From Diprion similis (taxonomy: Eukaryota; Arthropoda; Insecta; Hymenoptera; Diprionidae), in contig NC_060115.1 in the NCBI RefSeq assembly GCF_021155765.1, positions 7,234,493 to 7,298,492 of the forward strand: a stretch of 64,000 nucleotides of DNA, read 5' to 3'. The notes beneath the pieces are model-generated. The model was not told where the DNA came from, did not search any database, and saw only the letters and a program-made list of their open reading frames with translations. Positions 1 through 11,500 of this stretch are shown here, in pieces. Each line of letters starts with the position of its first letter. The first letter of the stretch is position 1. A program made the position numbers and the translations under genes.

Positions 1-229
1 TTTATCATCGCGAGTATTTCTACGAATTACAAATAAACGATTTCACGTTTTTCCAAATTTCTTCGTGGGGGTTGGTACTGTGATCCTTTATTCTGCAATT
101 CTTTATCACCATGTAACAAAAATTGATGCATCAAACGGTGTTGCTATACAGTTATTTAAAAATGTTTTGTGAATGTAAGTCGTTGATGGTTGTTTATTCC
201 TCATACGTATTATGATTTTCGATAACTGT

Positions 230-1040
230 GGTGAATTTTTAATGCTGTTTGAATCGATTTTTAGGTTACATTTCACCAACAAAATATTATTTTGTCTTAT
301 CTGATTACAGAAACAAATTGCAACACCGTTGATTGGCCTTAGTTATTATACGGATTGAAAGACTCTGTCAATGAATCATGGAAGACATCATTTGGTAGTG
401 CAACCGATGAAATTATTGCAGAAAAGCAACAGGTATGAAAGAATCCAAGATAGTGTTTACTTGATTATGTAATCGATCACATTTTCCAAGGCCTTGCATA
501 ATGCATAATTGCATTTATTTAAACACTCAGTATATGCGAATGTTGAACATGGAATATTAACAACATTTTGTGGCCTTTTATTTGATTGCAGTTAAACTGC
601 ACCAAGATTAGTTGAGGTTAGTGAGTATTTGAATTAAGTGACCGTAACGATGAGTTGGAAAACAAAATACAGAAGCTGATACGGTGACAACTTTGTGAAA
701 TAATGGAAAACAGGTATGTATACATTTGAAAACATTCTTGATTATACTATCAAGCTACTTTTATTCTTTTGTGAAATTTATATTTTGGTTGAAATTTATT
801 GCTACTCGGTTTTTGATTAATTTTATAAAATAGATTGTAAATTTTCAATCGTGCGTGTATTGATTTGGAAAATAAAACGCCGGTGAAATATTATTTCTTA
901 TCTGATTACAGGGACAGACTAAACTGCAGCACGATTGACCACATTTAACAATGATCTGAAATGAAGTAAACCGATCAATCGATCCCTGAAAACATAGCGA
1001 AAACTACAATCACCGTTACAGTGAATAATTGTTGAAGGTA
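230..1040 (+). repeat. tandemly duplicated exon-plus-intron unit, three copies
   Basis: The blocks starting at 311, 592 and 912 are 122, 122 and 126 bases long and lie 281 and 320 bases apart. They share a diverged core near their 5' ends (AACTGCA-CACGATTG-type sequence) and similar upstream intron ends (AAATATTATTT...CTTATCTGATTACAG in the first and third). The duplication therefore includes the acceptor, the exon and part of the intron. The divergence is high enough that the event is not recent. Confidence 0.5.
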
Positions 1041-1579
1041 TGTAATAGATATGAATTTTAATTTCAATGTTACTTTTGATCGTAAATGATCTTAGCTACT
1101 CACTGATTTTATGAATTGATTTGACACTTGCGCTTATTTTATTTGTGTTATATTATTAATTTCTGCGGTTCATTTAATGTATCAGAAACCACTGCAATAT
1201 CGTGGGATAATAGTTTTGACACTGACGGTCTGTAGTGACATAAAATTTGATCCAAGTATATTGTGTGAGTAATATTCTGTTATATTTTTATTGCAGTGTA
1301 AAAGCTGCGTCGCCTCACCATGCAACGTTGGATACTACGGGACCTACTACATGTAAAGTGTGGAGCAACCCGAAGGAGGTAAGAATACTTCTTCAATACA
1401 ATTGTTTGATAATTCATAGTAAGAATTTGAAGCCAAATTTTTGTCCTCATCCATCATGCGGTGAATGAATATGGAACTGAAAATCCAGTTTGCCAAATTA
1501 ATTTGCGTTACTTTTTTTGTTTTTTCCAGAGTAAAGCAGAGACATCCGAGTGACTTCTCCATCATGCTCGGCAACGTTG
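311..1579 (+). ncRNA. candidate spliced non-coding RNA (five exon-like blocks)
   Basis: Five blocks are each preceded by a pyrimidine-rich tract plus AG and followed by GTATG, GTAAG or GTGAG: 311-432, 592-713, 912-1037, 1297-1378 and 1530-1579. The flanking signals are strong (for example TCTGATTACAG before the first and third, CAGGTATG after the first two). None of the blocks has a sustained open frame; stops occur in all frames within the first three. This is what a 5'-UTR exon series or a spliced long non-coding RNA on the plus strand would look like. The transcript may begin left of the window, since another weak acceptor lies near 151, and it may continue to the right. No protein product is proposed. 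The alternative is chance splice-like signals in duplicated DNA, because the first three blocks are related copies. Confidence 0.4.
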
Positions 1580-2990
1580 GTGAGCTTGCATGTGTTTAGG
1601 TTACGGGTATTTCCCTGGGTTTCCCCTGTCACGTGGCGTGGCGGTAACAATTGTTCCACAAATATTCGATTTCTTAGCTACATAGATAGGCTCATTCGCG
1701 ATCGCAACGGTGCTCAAATTCCATTCCAGTTGTTTTTTTTTTTGCAATCTTGTTTACTGCAGCTTATCTAAAGGTAGAAATTTTGCACGTTGCCAAACGT
1801 GGAATGAGCATCGCGACAGGTAACCATCGCTTACTCGACATTCGCGAGACCGAATTGTGTTTAGATACTGATAGAATAATCGATATTTGAATTTACGTAT
1901 GATGTCGTTTAAGCGGTGGGTTCACCTGAGGTTTCAACACATTCCAATGATTGTTTAATCATATCCCATTTGATTTACATATGATTATTTGATTTCAAAG
2001 TCTGGCATAACGTAACGTAGTCAAATTGCATGTTATATCTTGAATCATTTTCTAGTTTTCAACAGCCAGCAAGTATCGATGAACTGCAGGCTTAGCTCGC
2101 TCAGATAAATGCTGAATAGAATACAGGATGTTCCTAATTTATTTTACAAAATGTTGGTGTACCGATAATCCGCCAGTAATCCCTAAAATCATACGTACAA
2201 TAATATCACGAGTTGCAGCTGGCGGACTAAGGTACAAAAACATTTTGCTCCTTACAGGTAATGAACAAAAAAGTAAGTCACAGTGACCACGGCGCGATTG
2301 AGAAGGAATGATGTGTGTTGGAAAGAATGGAGAATCGTATAGATCGAATATAGGTATCCGGGTAGGTACGTGGACGTTTTGGGATCCGTCGCGGGGTTTA
2401 TGCATGTGTGTGTGAATCTCTCGTTTCAATATTTCCGTTGGGTAGTTCCGTTGGGAAACATGCGAGGGTAGGAAGGTCGCGATCTGCCGCGATGTTACTA
2501 ACTTTTGTATTCCACAGCGTCAAACGATCACGGTGATTCTTGTCTGAGAACATCTAAAGTCGTAAAATGAACTTGAGCATTGGTAAGCTTTCAATTTTAA
2601 CGGGGTTCAATTTCTCATTTTTGTTTCATCATCGGACACATTATTTGGTTGTTATTCAATTGAATTATTAAGTCATTATTAATCATTATTTCATTCAATT
2701 CATCTATGTGATCGTTTGAATGGGCAAAATGTATCTTTGGATCATCTATCGCGTTCCGTGGTACGCTAGATGGGAGGAGATGCTGAGCTCGAAGACGTCG
2801 CGTCGAAGAGGACCGCCGACCGTCACGCCACACACTAATGCATGAATTTTTTTACCCCAACCTCCCTCCCGCACTTAATTCGCCTCTGAGAACAACAATC
2901 CGCATCACAATGTGTCAGATTCAAAAAGACGCAGATGCGGATTGTGTTTCTAGAGAATTTTTCGCATTTCCTAGGTGTTGAAGATTTTTT
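1580..2990. other. no gene recognised
   Basis: Only short, unsupported frames are present on either strand, with no domain, RNA gene or repeat that I can identify. GC content rises locally around 2340-2520 and 2750-2830, but no promoter could be assigned. Confidence 0.5.
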
Positions 2991-3002
2991 AATCAGTCAC
3001 GC

Positions 3003-3170
3003 CTTTTCGCGTGTAGATTGATCATGGAAGTCAGACGCGCCTTTTGCGCGACGATTTCGTAAGTGGTATACAAAACAGTAAAGCACTCTTAATGTACTGA
3101 GCGTTCAGCTGTTCGGTCAATTTTGTAACGAATAATCCAGTTTGTAAGTTTGGCGGCGCCTTTTGCGCGT
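3003..3170. repeat. GC-rich short interspersed motif, three copies
   Basis: The motif CGCCTTTT(G)CGCG occurs near 3001, 3040 and 3153, each time inside a GC-rich patch in an otherwise AT-rich stretch. The core is partly self-complementary (CGCG...CGCG around CCTTTTG). It sits just upstream of a candidate 5' splice site at 3280, so it could belong to a promoter or first exon on the plus strand. Function is unknown. Confidence 0.4.
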
Positions 3171-3279
3171 TCACTTGAGGCTTTTCGGTTCTGAGAGAAA
3201 GCGCGGTACTTGCAAGCCGGCGCTCGACGCGTGGGAACAAAAATCTCGGGAGTGTTTAGTGACAGTGAAGAATGTTGGT

Positions 3280-3351
3280 GTAAGTATTTTTGAAATATAT
3301 CTTGAGTGGACAAATTTATTTGTTTTCCTGATCGTATTTTTTCGGTTTCAG
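3280..3351 (+). other. candidate 72-base intron
   Basis: GTAAGT begins at 3280 and a pyrimidine-rich tract ending in TTTCAG stops at 3351, a typical size for a short insect intron. The flanking sequence is CpG-richer upstream and non-coding on both sides. It may mark the first intron of an untranslated transcript. Confidence 0.3.
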
Positions 3352-3697
3352 GGCAACGGGCCAATTTTTTTTTACAATTAAACTAATTCTGAAAAATACA
3401 GACAAGGTGGCGCAGACTGGGAAACACGGGAATAGTTGAGAAAAACCCAAGGGAATTCTCAATTTTTCGATGAGAACAGTCAGGGAATTTTATGTGAGCA
3501 AAATTGTTGCTACCCTCTTAGAGTTTTTAGTCGAACAGAATATGAAATTCAACATTTCTTGGTTGGAAATTGATTTTAAATATACAAGTGTATATAGCTG
3601 TTGTTATCAATAGAAATAATCGGGTTGAAGACTGTTGCCACGAATGTCATATTCAGGTCCACATAGTTATTGTCAGTGTATCCACTTTTGCCATTGT

Positions 3698-3801
3698 ACT
3701 TATCGCACTTTTGTCTGTTTCAGTTAATGAAACCTTTTGTCTGTTTCAGCTCATCAAATCTTTTGTCTGTTTCAGCTAATCAAATCTTTTGTCTGTTTCA
3801 G
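3698..3801 (+). repeat. 26-bp tandem repeat made of 3' splice-site-like units
   Basis: Four head-to-tail units end in TTTTGTCTGTTTCAG at 3723, 3749, 3775 and 3801, exactly 26 bases apart. Each of the later units starts with CT(C/A)ATCA, similar to a branch-point sequence, followed by the pyrimidine tract and CAG. Every unit therefore resembles a full 3' splice site. A further TCTGTTTCAG occurs near 4230. Confidence 0.8.
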
Positions 3802-3959
3802 CTAATCAGTTTCTCCCTTTTCTTTGGTTAATTAATTTTTCTTCTAATCTAAGCTCATTACTTTTTTATCTGTTCCATCATTTTACTTGTTATATTATCA
3901 GCTGTATCAGGGTAACTTATTGTTACTTTTGTTGGCTCTAATGTAAGGCAATATTTCAT

Positions 3960-4005
3960 TATTTAGGTTTAGGTCTGGTTTAGGTCTGGTTTAGGTCAGT
4001 TTTCT
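3960..4005 (+). repeat. short GGTTTAGGTCT tandem repeat
   Basis: About three units of roughly 12 bases built from GGTTTAGGTCT. The TTAGG core recalls the insect telomere motif, but the tract is far too short and the period is wrong, so it is a simple local repeat. Confidence 0.6.
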
Positions 4006-5070
4006 TGGTTTTACTGAAAGACAAGGCTTTGAATAACTATTTGCCCCGATAGTATTTTGCAAACGATAGTGTGTTGGAAAAATATCTACATTTCACATGC
4101 ACATTTTCTATAGCAATCAAGACAATCTGCTTGAAACTTTGAAAATCATGAATTTCATGGTTTGTAACATTTTTTTCATAGTTGTGTCTGAAATTAATTG
4201 GTAATTATGTTATTAATTATACTTATATCTGTTTCAGGACCTGTAGAGGTGAAAATTTAATGTTGCTGGCTCAAACTAATAGAAAAAATATATTTTCTGG
4301 TCGTCATTCAGCTGAAATTTGAGTCAGAAATTCTACTGTTTGACGTTAGTGACTGGATTTTGAAGTAGAAAATATTATTACTGTGAAACATTTAGTTGAG
4401 ATTGGTACAGTTTTTTTCACAGTGTAAAATGCAACAAATTTTATTCTGTACCGTAGTTGAATTTACAATCATCATTATCACAAATTGTGGCGTAACTTAT
4501 TCAGCTTCAAACATTTAGGGTGTGTGAGTACTTTGATTGAGTTTTGTCCCAACGTGACTTGCAGGCGATCCTTTGTCGATACCCTTCTACAGGTCGTTTG
4601 CTTCGAATTTAACTGCAATATTCTGCAAACATTTCATTTTGTGGTAATTATTGTTCCCCAAATTCTTGTTCTTTTTCTGCTTTGCGACGCTTTTGTATCT
4701 TATTACACGGAGAAAAATGCTAATGTTTTACAGCAATCGGTGTTTTTGTTTACCAGTTTTCTGTGTCTGCCAAGTTCTTCTCCATTCGCGATTAGTCTAT
4801 GGTTCTCATACCTTGTGAGATGAAAACCTAAATATAAGTTTAAATTCAAAAAATGTCTCCGCCGCGATAACGATCGCAACAAACCTCCGATCGTCTCAAT
4901 AAGAACAGTAATCCTTCATATACAATAAACAATCATCCTTCTTCCGTGATGTACAATCATCGAATGAAAACAAGTATCCTTCAGTCTATGAAGAATACAG
5001 TTAAAATCGATCTTGTATTTTTTTTTCGTGGAACAGGCTTATTGAAGATACCACGTAAAAAACGAAGCAA
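4006..5070. other. no gene recognised
   Basis: AT-rich sequence without convincing coding frames. The longest open stretch, around 4485-4823, lacks an ATG at its start and has no recognisable domain or splice context. Confidence 0.5.
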
Positions 5071-5729
5071 AAATTAGTGCAAAATTTTGACTGATACTCT
5101 TTTTTTTATCATGGGATATCAAGCGATTTTCATTGTCATGAGTAACTTGTAAAACATTTGTTCAAAAGTACAAACATATACTTCCTTCCATTGAAATTAA
5201 ACACAAACCACAGTACAGACTAGATCGTCTCGCTTCTCACTTCACAATCACGCTCTTTGTTATTAGCTGATAACTGATGTCTACGAAAAATCGTAATCTA
5301 AGTTCTTTTTTTTTCAGATGTTCAAATGGCGGATAATTCCATTTCAAGTCTGACATTGCCTTTGGCGGTTAAATTTTAAATCGGTGGATTCTCACTTCTC
5401 AGGACAAATGCCGAATCCTCAGTTAACGGAGTAGGGTTGCATCGTTGACTTGAAAAGAATCACAGCCCCTGAGTGACTTTTCGTAACAGTTCGACGGGTC
5501 TGGGCGGCTTCGGACTTTAAGGGTATTAGCAGTTTCATGTGTTATCAACCAAGTTACTAGCCACACCGGTAAACGAAGTTCTTCATAACCGACGACTGTC
5601 GCGTGCGAAACGTTTGTAACATACCGTCGTCACTGTGCGATTCAAAAGTCGAGACATTCCGCGGAAGGAATACGTACGCAGAGATGAAACGACGCAAGCA
5701 TGAATGTCAAATGACGTCGATCGAATATA

Positions 5730-6228
5730 CACTACCGTCCAAAAGTATGGAAACACTCGCTCCGATGTCGAGCCACACAAAAAGTTCCATCCTTCTCTGA
5801 AAAATGACGATATCCCAATTTTCCAAGCGGCGTTTTAAAAAGGACATATAAATCTTCATTTACCTTTTTTGAAAAAATTTTTACGATTTTTTTTGAGCCC
5901 TGTACGAACTTTGAAAGTTTGTCGTTTTTTGGGCTTTTTTTCGGGGTTGCAATTTTAGCGTACGACTTGTAGGAAATTTTTTTCACTTTTTTTCCAGCGA
6001 AAACTTAAGACGGACAGTAGAAGCTTCAATTTTCTTTTTTAAAAAGTTTCATATGATTTTTCATCGCATAACTGTTGAACTTTTTGCAAAGAATGACTAT
6101 ATTTATAAAATGTTGCTTAATTCTGAAACTTTTGAGTTTTCGTAAAATCACCAAGAGGGCAAAAAGATGCATACAATCGTTGTGGATGCACCTAATTTTT
6201 TTCAGAATTAATAGAAGAAAAAAAAAAT
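5730..6228 (+). repeat. left terminal inverted repeat of the Tc1-type element
   Basis: Nearly perfect inverted counterpart of 6419-6916. In the outer 48 bases I see one mismatch. Open frames seen inside either arm are repeat sequence, not genes. Confidence 0.85.
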
Positions 6229-6287
6229 TGTTTTCAAGAGGCGACGAAATTTTTTTATATTTTCAAAAATCCGTTCTCTTACCTGTT

Positions 6288-6374
6288 CTACACGGTTTTT
6301 TCGTCGAAAAAACCGCCCCTCGCTCGGATCACAGCTTGAACCAGTCGTGGCATCCGTTCGATCAATTTATCCAT
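6288..6374 (-). pseudogene. remnant of Tc1-family transposase C-terminus
   Basis: On the minus strand, 28 codons and a stop read MDKLIERMPRLVQAVIRARG followed by a Gly and a short charged tail. This resembles the conserved end of Tc1-family transposases (a Leu-Ile-x-x-Met-Pro-Arg segment, then Ala-Val-Ile and an Arg-Gly-Gly turn just before the stop). The upstream frame carries a stop within a few codons, and the catalytic DDE/D region is absent. It shows that the element descends from an autonomous Tc1-like transposon by internal deletion. Confidence 0.7.
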
Positions 6375-6418
6375 GTGACTCTGCTAAGCAATTACAGCTC
6401 CACGCTTATCAAGATCGA

Positions 6419-6916
6419 TTTTTTTTTTCTTCTATTAACTCTGAAAAAAATTAGGTGCATCCACGACGATTGTATGCATCTTTTTACCCTCTTGGTGCTT
6501 TTACGAAAACTCAACAGTTTCAGAATTAGGCAACATTTTATAAATATAGTCATTTTTTGCAAAAAGTTCAACAGTTATGCGATGAAAAATCATATGAAAC
6601 TTTTTAAAAAAGCAAATTGAAGCTTTTACTGTCTGCCTTAAGTTTTCGCTGGAAAAAAAAGTGAAAAAAATTTCCTACAAGTCGTGCGCTAAAATTGCAA
6701 CCCCCAAAAAAAGCCAAAAAAACGACCAACTTTGAAAGTGCGTACCGTGCTCAAAAAAATCGTAAAAATTTTTTCAAAAAAGGTAAATGAAGATTTATAT
6801 GTCCTTTTTAAAACGCCGCTTGGAAAATTGGGATATCGTCATTTTTCAGAGAAGGATGGAACTTTTTGTGTGGCTCGACATCGGAGCGAGTGGTTCCATA
6901 CTTTTGGACGGTAGTG
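6419..6916 (-). repeat. right terminal inverted repeat of the Tc1-type element
   Basis: Inverted counterpart of 5730-6228, ending ...GGACGGTAGTG next to the target-site TA at 6917-6918. Confidence 0.85.
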
Positions 6917-7052
6917 TACCTACGTGCATGTATCGTTGACCTTCTCCTGAATAAATTGAATCTTTCGTAGGCGATAGAAGCATATCTGAAACACTCGCAA
7001 TTTATTTTTGCGAAAGTTTCTTTAAAGTCACCTTTGAGCAGCGATTATTTTG

Positions 7053-8094
7053 TAAAAATTTCAACCTACCTTATTTATATTTCCAATCGTTGGAAAGATA
7101 TCCCGGAAAAGGATTTTTCTCGTTTTGACGAGTGCTTTTAAAATTATGGATTGAAAGTATTCCGTGTCTCAAGATTTATAAATATCCGAAAAATTCTGTA
7201 AGACTCTTCTCTTTGTGAAAAGCACGCTGAAGATATGTAAAAGGCTGAACGTACTTTCAAATTTTTTTTCCGAATTTTCGAAAGCGGTCGAAAGTACTTG
7301 AAGAAATATCAAAATAATGTCAACATTACCTTGCAGCGATACAACTTTTCGAAAATGCGATGAAAAATGTCGAGAACAGTTCACGTTACCTTCCGCACAT
7401 TGTCGACGCATTGATTGAACCACATTTTCTTCTGATTATTGATTCAATATTATATATTATCAATTACAGCAGAACCTCGATTATCCGAACTAATTTGGGG
7501 GCAAAAGTGTTCGGAAAACCGGGTTCATCGGATAATCAAACTATACACTTTTATTTACCAACTTACCAATAACAACCATATTTATAATAATTTAAATCAC
7601 GTTTATTGCAACTTATCCTAGAAAGTAGACGGCCTTGGATTGAAATATGCTTAAAAAATTGTCGCGGGGAAGAGCGGGACGCAGGATCGCAGTCAATTCG
7701 GTTAAGCGGTCCTTCGGTTGACCGACGTTCGGATGATCGACGTTCTACCGTATACAAATCAATCCAATTTTCCATTTGTCTTAATAATATGTTCAAGATG
7801 TAACGAAAACTAGAACTGTATGATTGTGCATTACGCAGAGAAGCATTCAGCTTTTCGGTTAAAACAGGCTGATCTTTTATTCAACTCCTCAGACCGTTTA
7901 AAGTTGTTTGCTGTTTCGAGGTCTTACAGCCCATTTCAGACGAATTTCATAATATGCATTACATTGAGAAGTAAGTTTGCAAGAGAAAAGGGCTTCCGCA
8001 GGTTTCTGCTTAGGACGAACTTTAAGGCAAAAAGTTACGTCACGCTGAGAAGATCGTTATTTTCCTTTAAATTGTTATTTTCCCAATGAAATGT
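7053..8094. other. 1.04-kb stretch present only in unit A
   Basis: Units B and C join GCGATTATTTTG directly to CAGTGTTTTTGCATT, whereas unit A has about 1,042 extra bases between the same two sequences. I see no TA duplication or terminal repeats at its edges, so either B and C share a deletion or A gained an insertion. It contains the MITE at 7467-7750 and no gene. Confidence 0.7.
7467..7750. mobile_element. pogo/Tigger-like MITE
   Basis: A 284-bp element bounded by TA (7465-7466 and 7751-7752). The left end CAGCAGAACCTCGATTATCC and the right end, read inward, CGGTAGAACGTCGATCATCC are imperfect inverted repeats of about 24 bases. The 'ACCTCGATTATCCGAAC' type end is typical of pogo/Tigger-derived miniature elements. 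There is no transposase inside. Confidence 0.65.
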
Positions 8095-8570
8095 CAGTGT
8101 TTTTGCATTATTATTCATTTATTCGTTGCATTACAAATTTGAGCACCTCTGGTAATTTTCATCGATTTATTGATACTGAGCGCGTTCCAAATTTCTGAAG
8201 AGTAATTTAAAAATTGCAACGGATATATATACACGGTGTATACAAGTATAAACTTGATAGTTGAAATTCAGCTTTCGCAAACATGTATGTTAATTATCTC
8301 TGGTTCACACAGGTTCTCCGGTTCGTTATGTCTCTAGCCCATCACCTGTTACAAAATAGGCACTCATTGACTTTGCTCGGTATGTCAAGAAATAACAATC
8401 AAACCCAGTTGAAAAAGTGGCAGTTTTTTCCTGTTTCTATTTTTCGTTCGTAGACAACACTGGACAAGAGGAGAATAACGAGAATCGATTGAAATTTTCT
8501 AACAGTAGCAACGACGTAGATAATATTTTACAGCAATGTAACAACGGGTTAAACGAAAGACTGTATAATA

Positions 8571-11500
8571 TCAGTTATCTTTCGCAGCTTTGTTTCGAAT
8601 CCTTGTCTTCTTGTCAAACCCTTCTGTCGGTGAGGCTCGGTTCGATTCTGATACGCGACCGCTGAGGATATTTTCCAGCACAACAAATGGGGTTTCGACG
8701 AATAGGAATAACATGAACCCCAACCCTATTGATAGTACCAGATTCGTCAAATAGTGTCTGATCTGCAAATAGTATTGTTATTATTAGTGTGAGGTGAATG
8801 AATGAATAACTGAACAAGTTTTGCTCTAACTCACGATCGTTGAGTTTGCAACAAAGGCGAGGGTTTTCTCATCCATCGGCCTCATGATTAGAACCAAAAG
8901 GTGTGCCAGATAAATTTGATACGAGATCCGACCCAGTGGTTGAAAAAATGGCGAGGATAAGAAACTGGTTACGGACCCTGAAATTAAGGTATATTCACGT
9001 TCACGCTTCGTCATTTATATTATTTCGATCAATTGATGGGATCTACCAACCTCCGTAACCCTCGGTAGACGCATAAATGATCCAAGCAACGGCGATCGAC
9101 CAGAACGGCCGCGACGCCAGAGCAAATGCAGTTTCCAATGCCAGGTTGTATTTAGTTTTGTGAACGTAGTGAGTAGACCCAACACAAAGTAGCATAAGAA
9201 CACAAGCTACGGCCCAGCTGATCCCTGCGTTCACCTGAAACGCCGACGTATTTAACGAATCAGACTCGAACTGTCATGAAGTTCTATTTAAATCAGAATA
9301 GATAAGAACTACTTGGAATCACTTTTGTCAGGTGCCGCTTTCTATTCACCACGTCGTACCCCAAAAGGATTCCCACGAAGTAAGGAAAACCTCGATTATA
9401 AGTAGTTATGTGGAAGTTGAATAGATCTTTCGACATAATTTTCCTGAAGTAAAAATAATTATCAAAATGATCCTGCCGCTTGATAAACAAGCATATGAGC
9501 ATTATATAAATATATTATAATATTGTCTTACCCTTGTTCGACGCGAAAATTCACAAATGAAGTGGAGTAGCCTTTAGTAGCTACAACAAGAGGTGGTATG
9601 ACAACAGAGATGGCCATTAGGCAGCCAAATAATCGGAAAGCATATTTGGGCCAGCGATGGATTGAATACAGAATAATCGATGAAATCCAAAAGAGTTGCA
9701 TTTCTGCAGCCAAGTACCAGGTATGTAAAAGACACTGAAATTTTGCATGATTTCACGGTAATGCAATAATAAAATACACTCCAATACGTGAAAACCATAC
9801 AACATCGGGAGTACGTTGATTCTTTTTTATAAAGACTTTGCTCCTTGTCCCCGTACAGATATAATGCACACCTCTGAAATGATTTTACCGCGACGAGAAA
9901 ATCTTCCCGTGGCCGAAAAAATGTGTTAGGATAAGGAAAAAATGCATGGCCACAGCGGGTCAAATTTCGGTGTCGTTGTAATAACAAACACTTTGTCAAT
10001 TCGCGTGGCATTTCTCTCAGTCCGCGGTCTCTCCGATTAATGGGAAAATTTTGCGGACCCTCAAAAAAATGTCTGACAATAAAAGATGCCCGAATCATAA
10101 CCAGATACATTATTCGAAGCGTGCGTCTTCTAGAAGTTTTTTAGTCGCGGGTATTGTTGTACTTCCTACTTTGTGACAATATCAGATCAATATTACAGCA
10201 CACATCAGCATTCTGAGAGTTGATATTTTACGTCGAAAACTGATCAATTGTTGTGAACTTGTAGTGCAATGAGTGTGCGATCCGGTGATCACGAAAATTT
10301 ACTTACCATTTCCTCTTTCTTAACAAAATTCTGAATGTACAACAAATTGATCCACCAATTGTCACGGCATTGCTCTGCGTTTGCAGTGACATAAGGACCC
10401 CAGAGGGGACTGTTCACGAAGCGATGTCCAAGAAACGAACAAAACAAGATGGCAACTGCTAAACATGGGGTCAATCTGTGAAGAAAAAATTCATACACAC
10501 CGGACAGGCGATTGAAGGATATACGTGATCTATAGTGCCCAGCTACATTCAAACCAGCAGACTGAACAAAGTTTTCGCGTTAGGGAAGTTGTGGTAAAAC
10601 TGTAATGGTCAATGAAATTTTTAAAACTCACCTAAGATAACGATGAAGGTATAACAATCTCCAATTTATAGATATTCCCGCTTTCGTTGCTTTGCAAAAC
10701 GAGCGTGCCAATAAAAATCCGCTTACTACAAAAAAGGTGTCGATAGCAAATACCGACGTCTTAGCGTGAATATACGTCCATGTATCGTACCACTGTGGAT
10801 TAATTGCAATCAAACTCTGAAGGACTCGTTACTCGTTGATTTATTGTTATTAACTAGAAATTATTCACTAGACTTCCTCAATCTTATACCTCACTCGCAT
10901 GACCCAGCAATCGGAAGGGTGTAATTAGTCGGTTTCAACGAAGGCCATGTAGGCTTCTAAGGGTAATCGAAACTAAGATCGTATCACAGTGCAAACTAAC
11001 AGTTCAACTTACGTTATAGAAGCTCGTCCGAATGAACGTCGGTTCCGCAAGTAACATGCAGAACTGATGACCGATTATAATCCAGCACATGCTTAAAACT
11101 TTTATGCCTTGAATTGAAGGCAGCCCTCTTGTTTGGAGCATTTCAAGTGTATGCTTATACAAGGGAAATTTCGAAAAAAATTCCATTGCAGTAGACGCTT
11201 CTGCAGGTCTGCGCCTTGTCACAAAATCGCAGACAGTGCAGAATATCGAAAATACGATAAGTGCCAGCATGACGATTCTGGAATGCGTTTATTGGTTATT
11301 TTCTAGAGCACACGGGGTTGTCTTCCGACCGTATTCTTCGTGTAAACTCACATCGTCACGATTTCTCCCACAGTGAAATCTTCGGCTTCTACTTGAGCGC
11401 ACGGCGCTCCTGTAGCTCTGGATCCAAGGTCGCTTACTATCGGTCTGCTCCTGAGGCTGACATTCATGATCCGCTCAGCTTGCGTCTCGTTACAGTAAAG

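Larger units (their letters stand above)
5730..6916. mobile_element. Tc1/mariner-type element with long terminal inverted repeats
   Basis: The two ends are inverted copies beginning CACTACCGTCCAAAAGTATG, of the type seen at Tc1-family termini, and are flanked by TA on both sides (5728-5729 and 6917-6918). The inverted repeats run about 500 bases each (5730-6228 and 6419-6916), leaving a core of only about 190 bases. The corresponding sites near 13800 and 21030 lack the element and show a single TA in the same flanking sequence, which directly demonstrates insertion. The element is non-autonomous: only the last codons of a transposase remain. Confidence 0.92.

Noticed and set aside
3960-4005. 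TTAGG-containing repeat as interstitial telomere sequence
   Set aside because: Only about three 12-base units, with the wrong period for (TTAGG)n.
4485-4823. Open frame of about 112 codons
   Set aside because: No ATG at its start, a hydrophobic low-information translation, and no splice or domain support.
6075-6620. Open frame of about 180 codons across the Tc1-type element
   Set aside because: It runs from one inverted-repeat arm through the core into the other. Its similarity to itself comes from the repeat, and the real coding trace is on the opposite strand.
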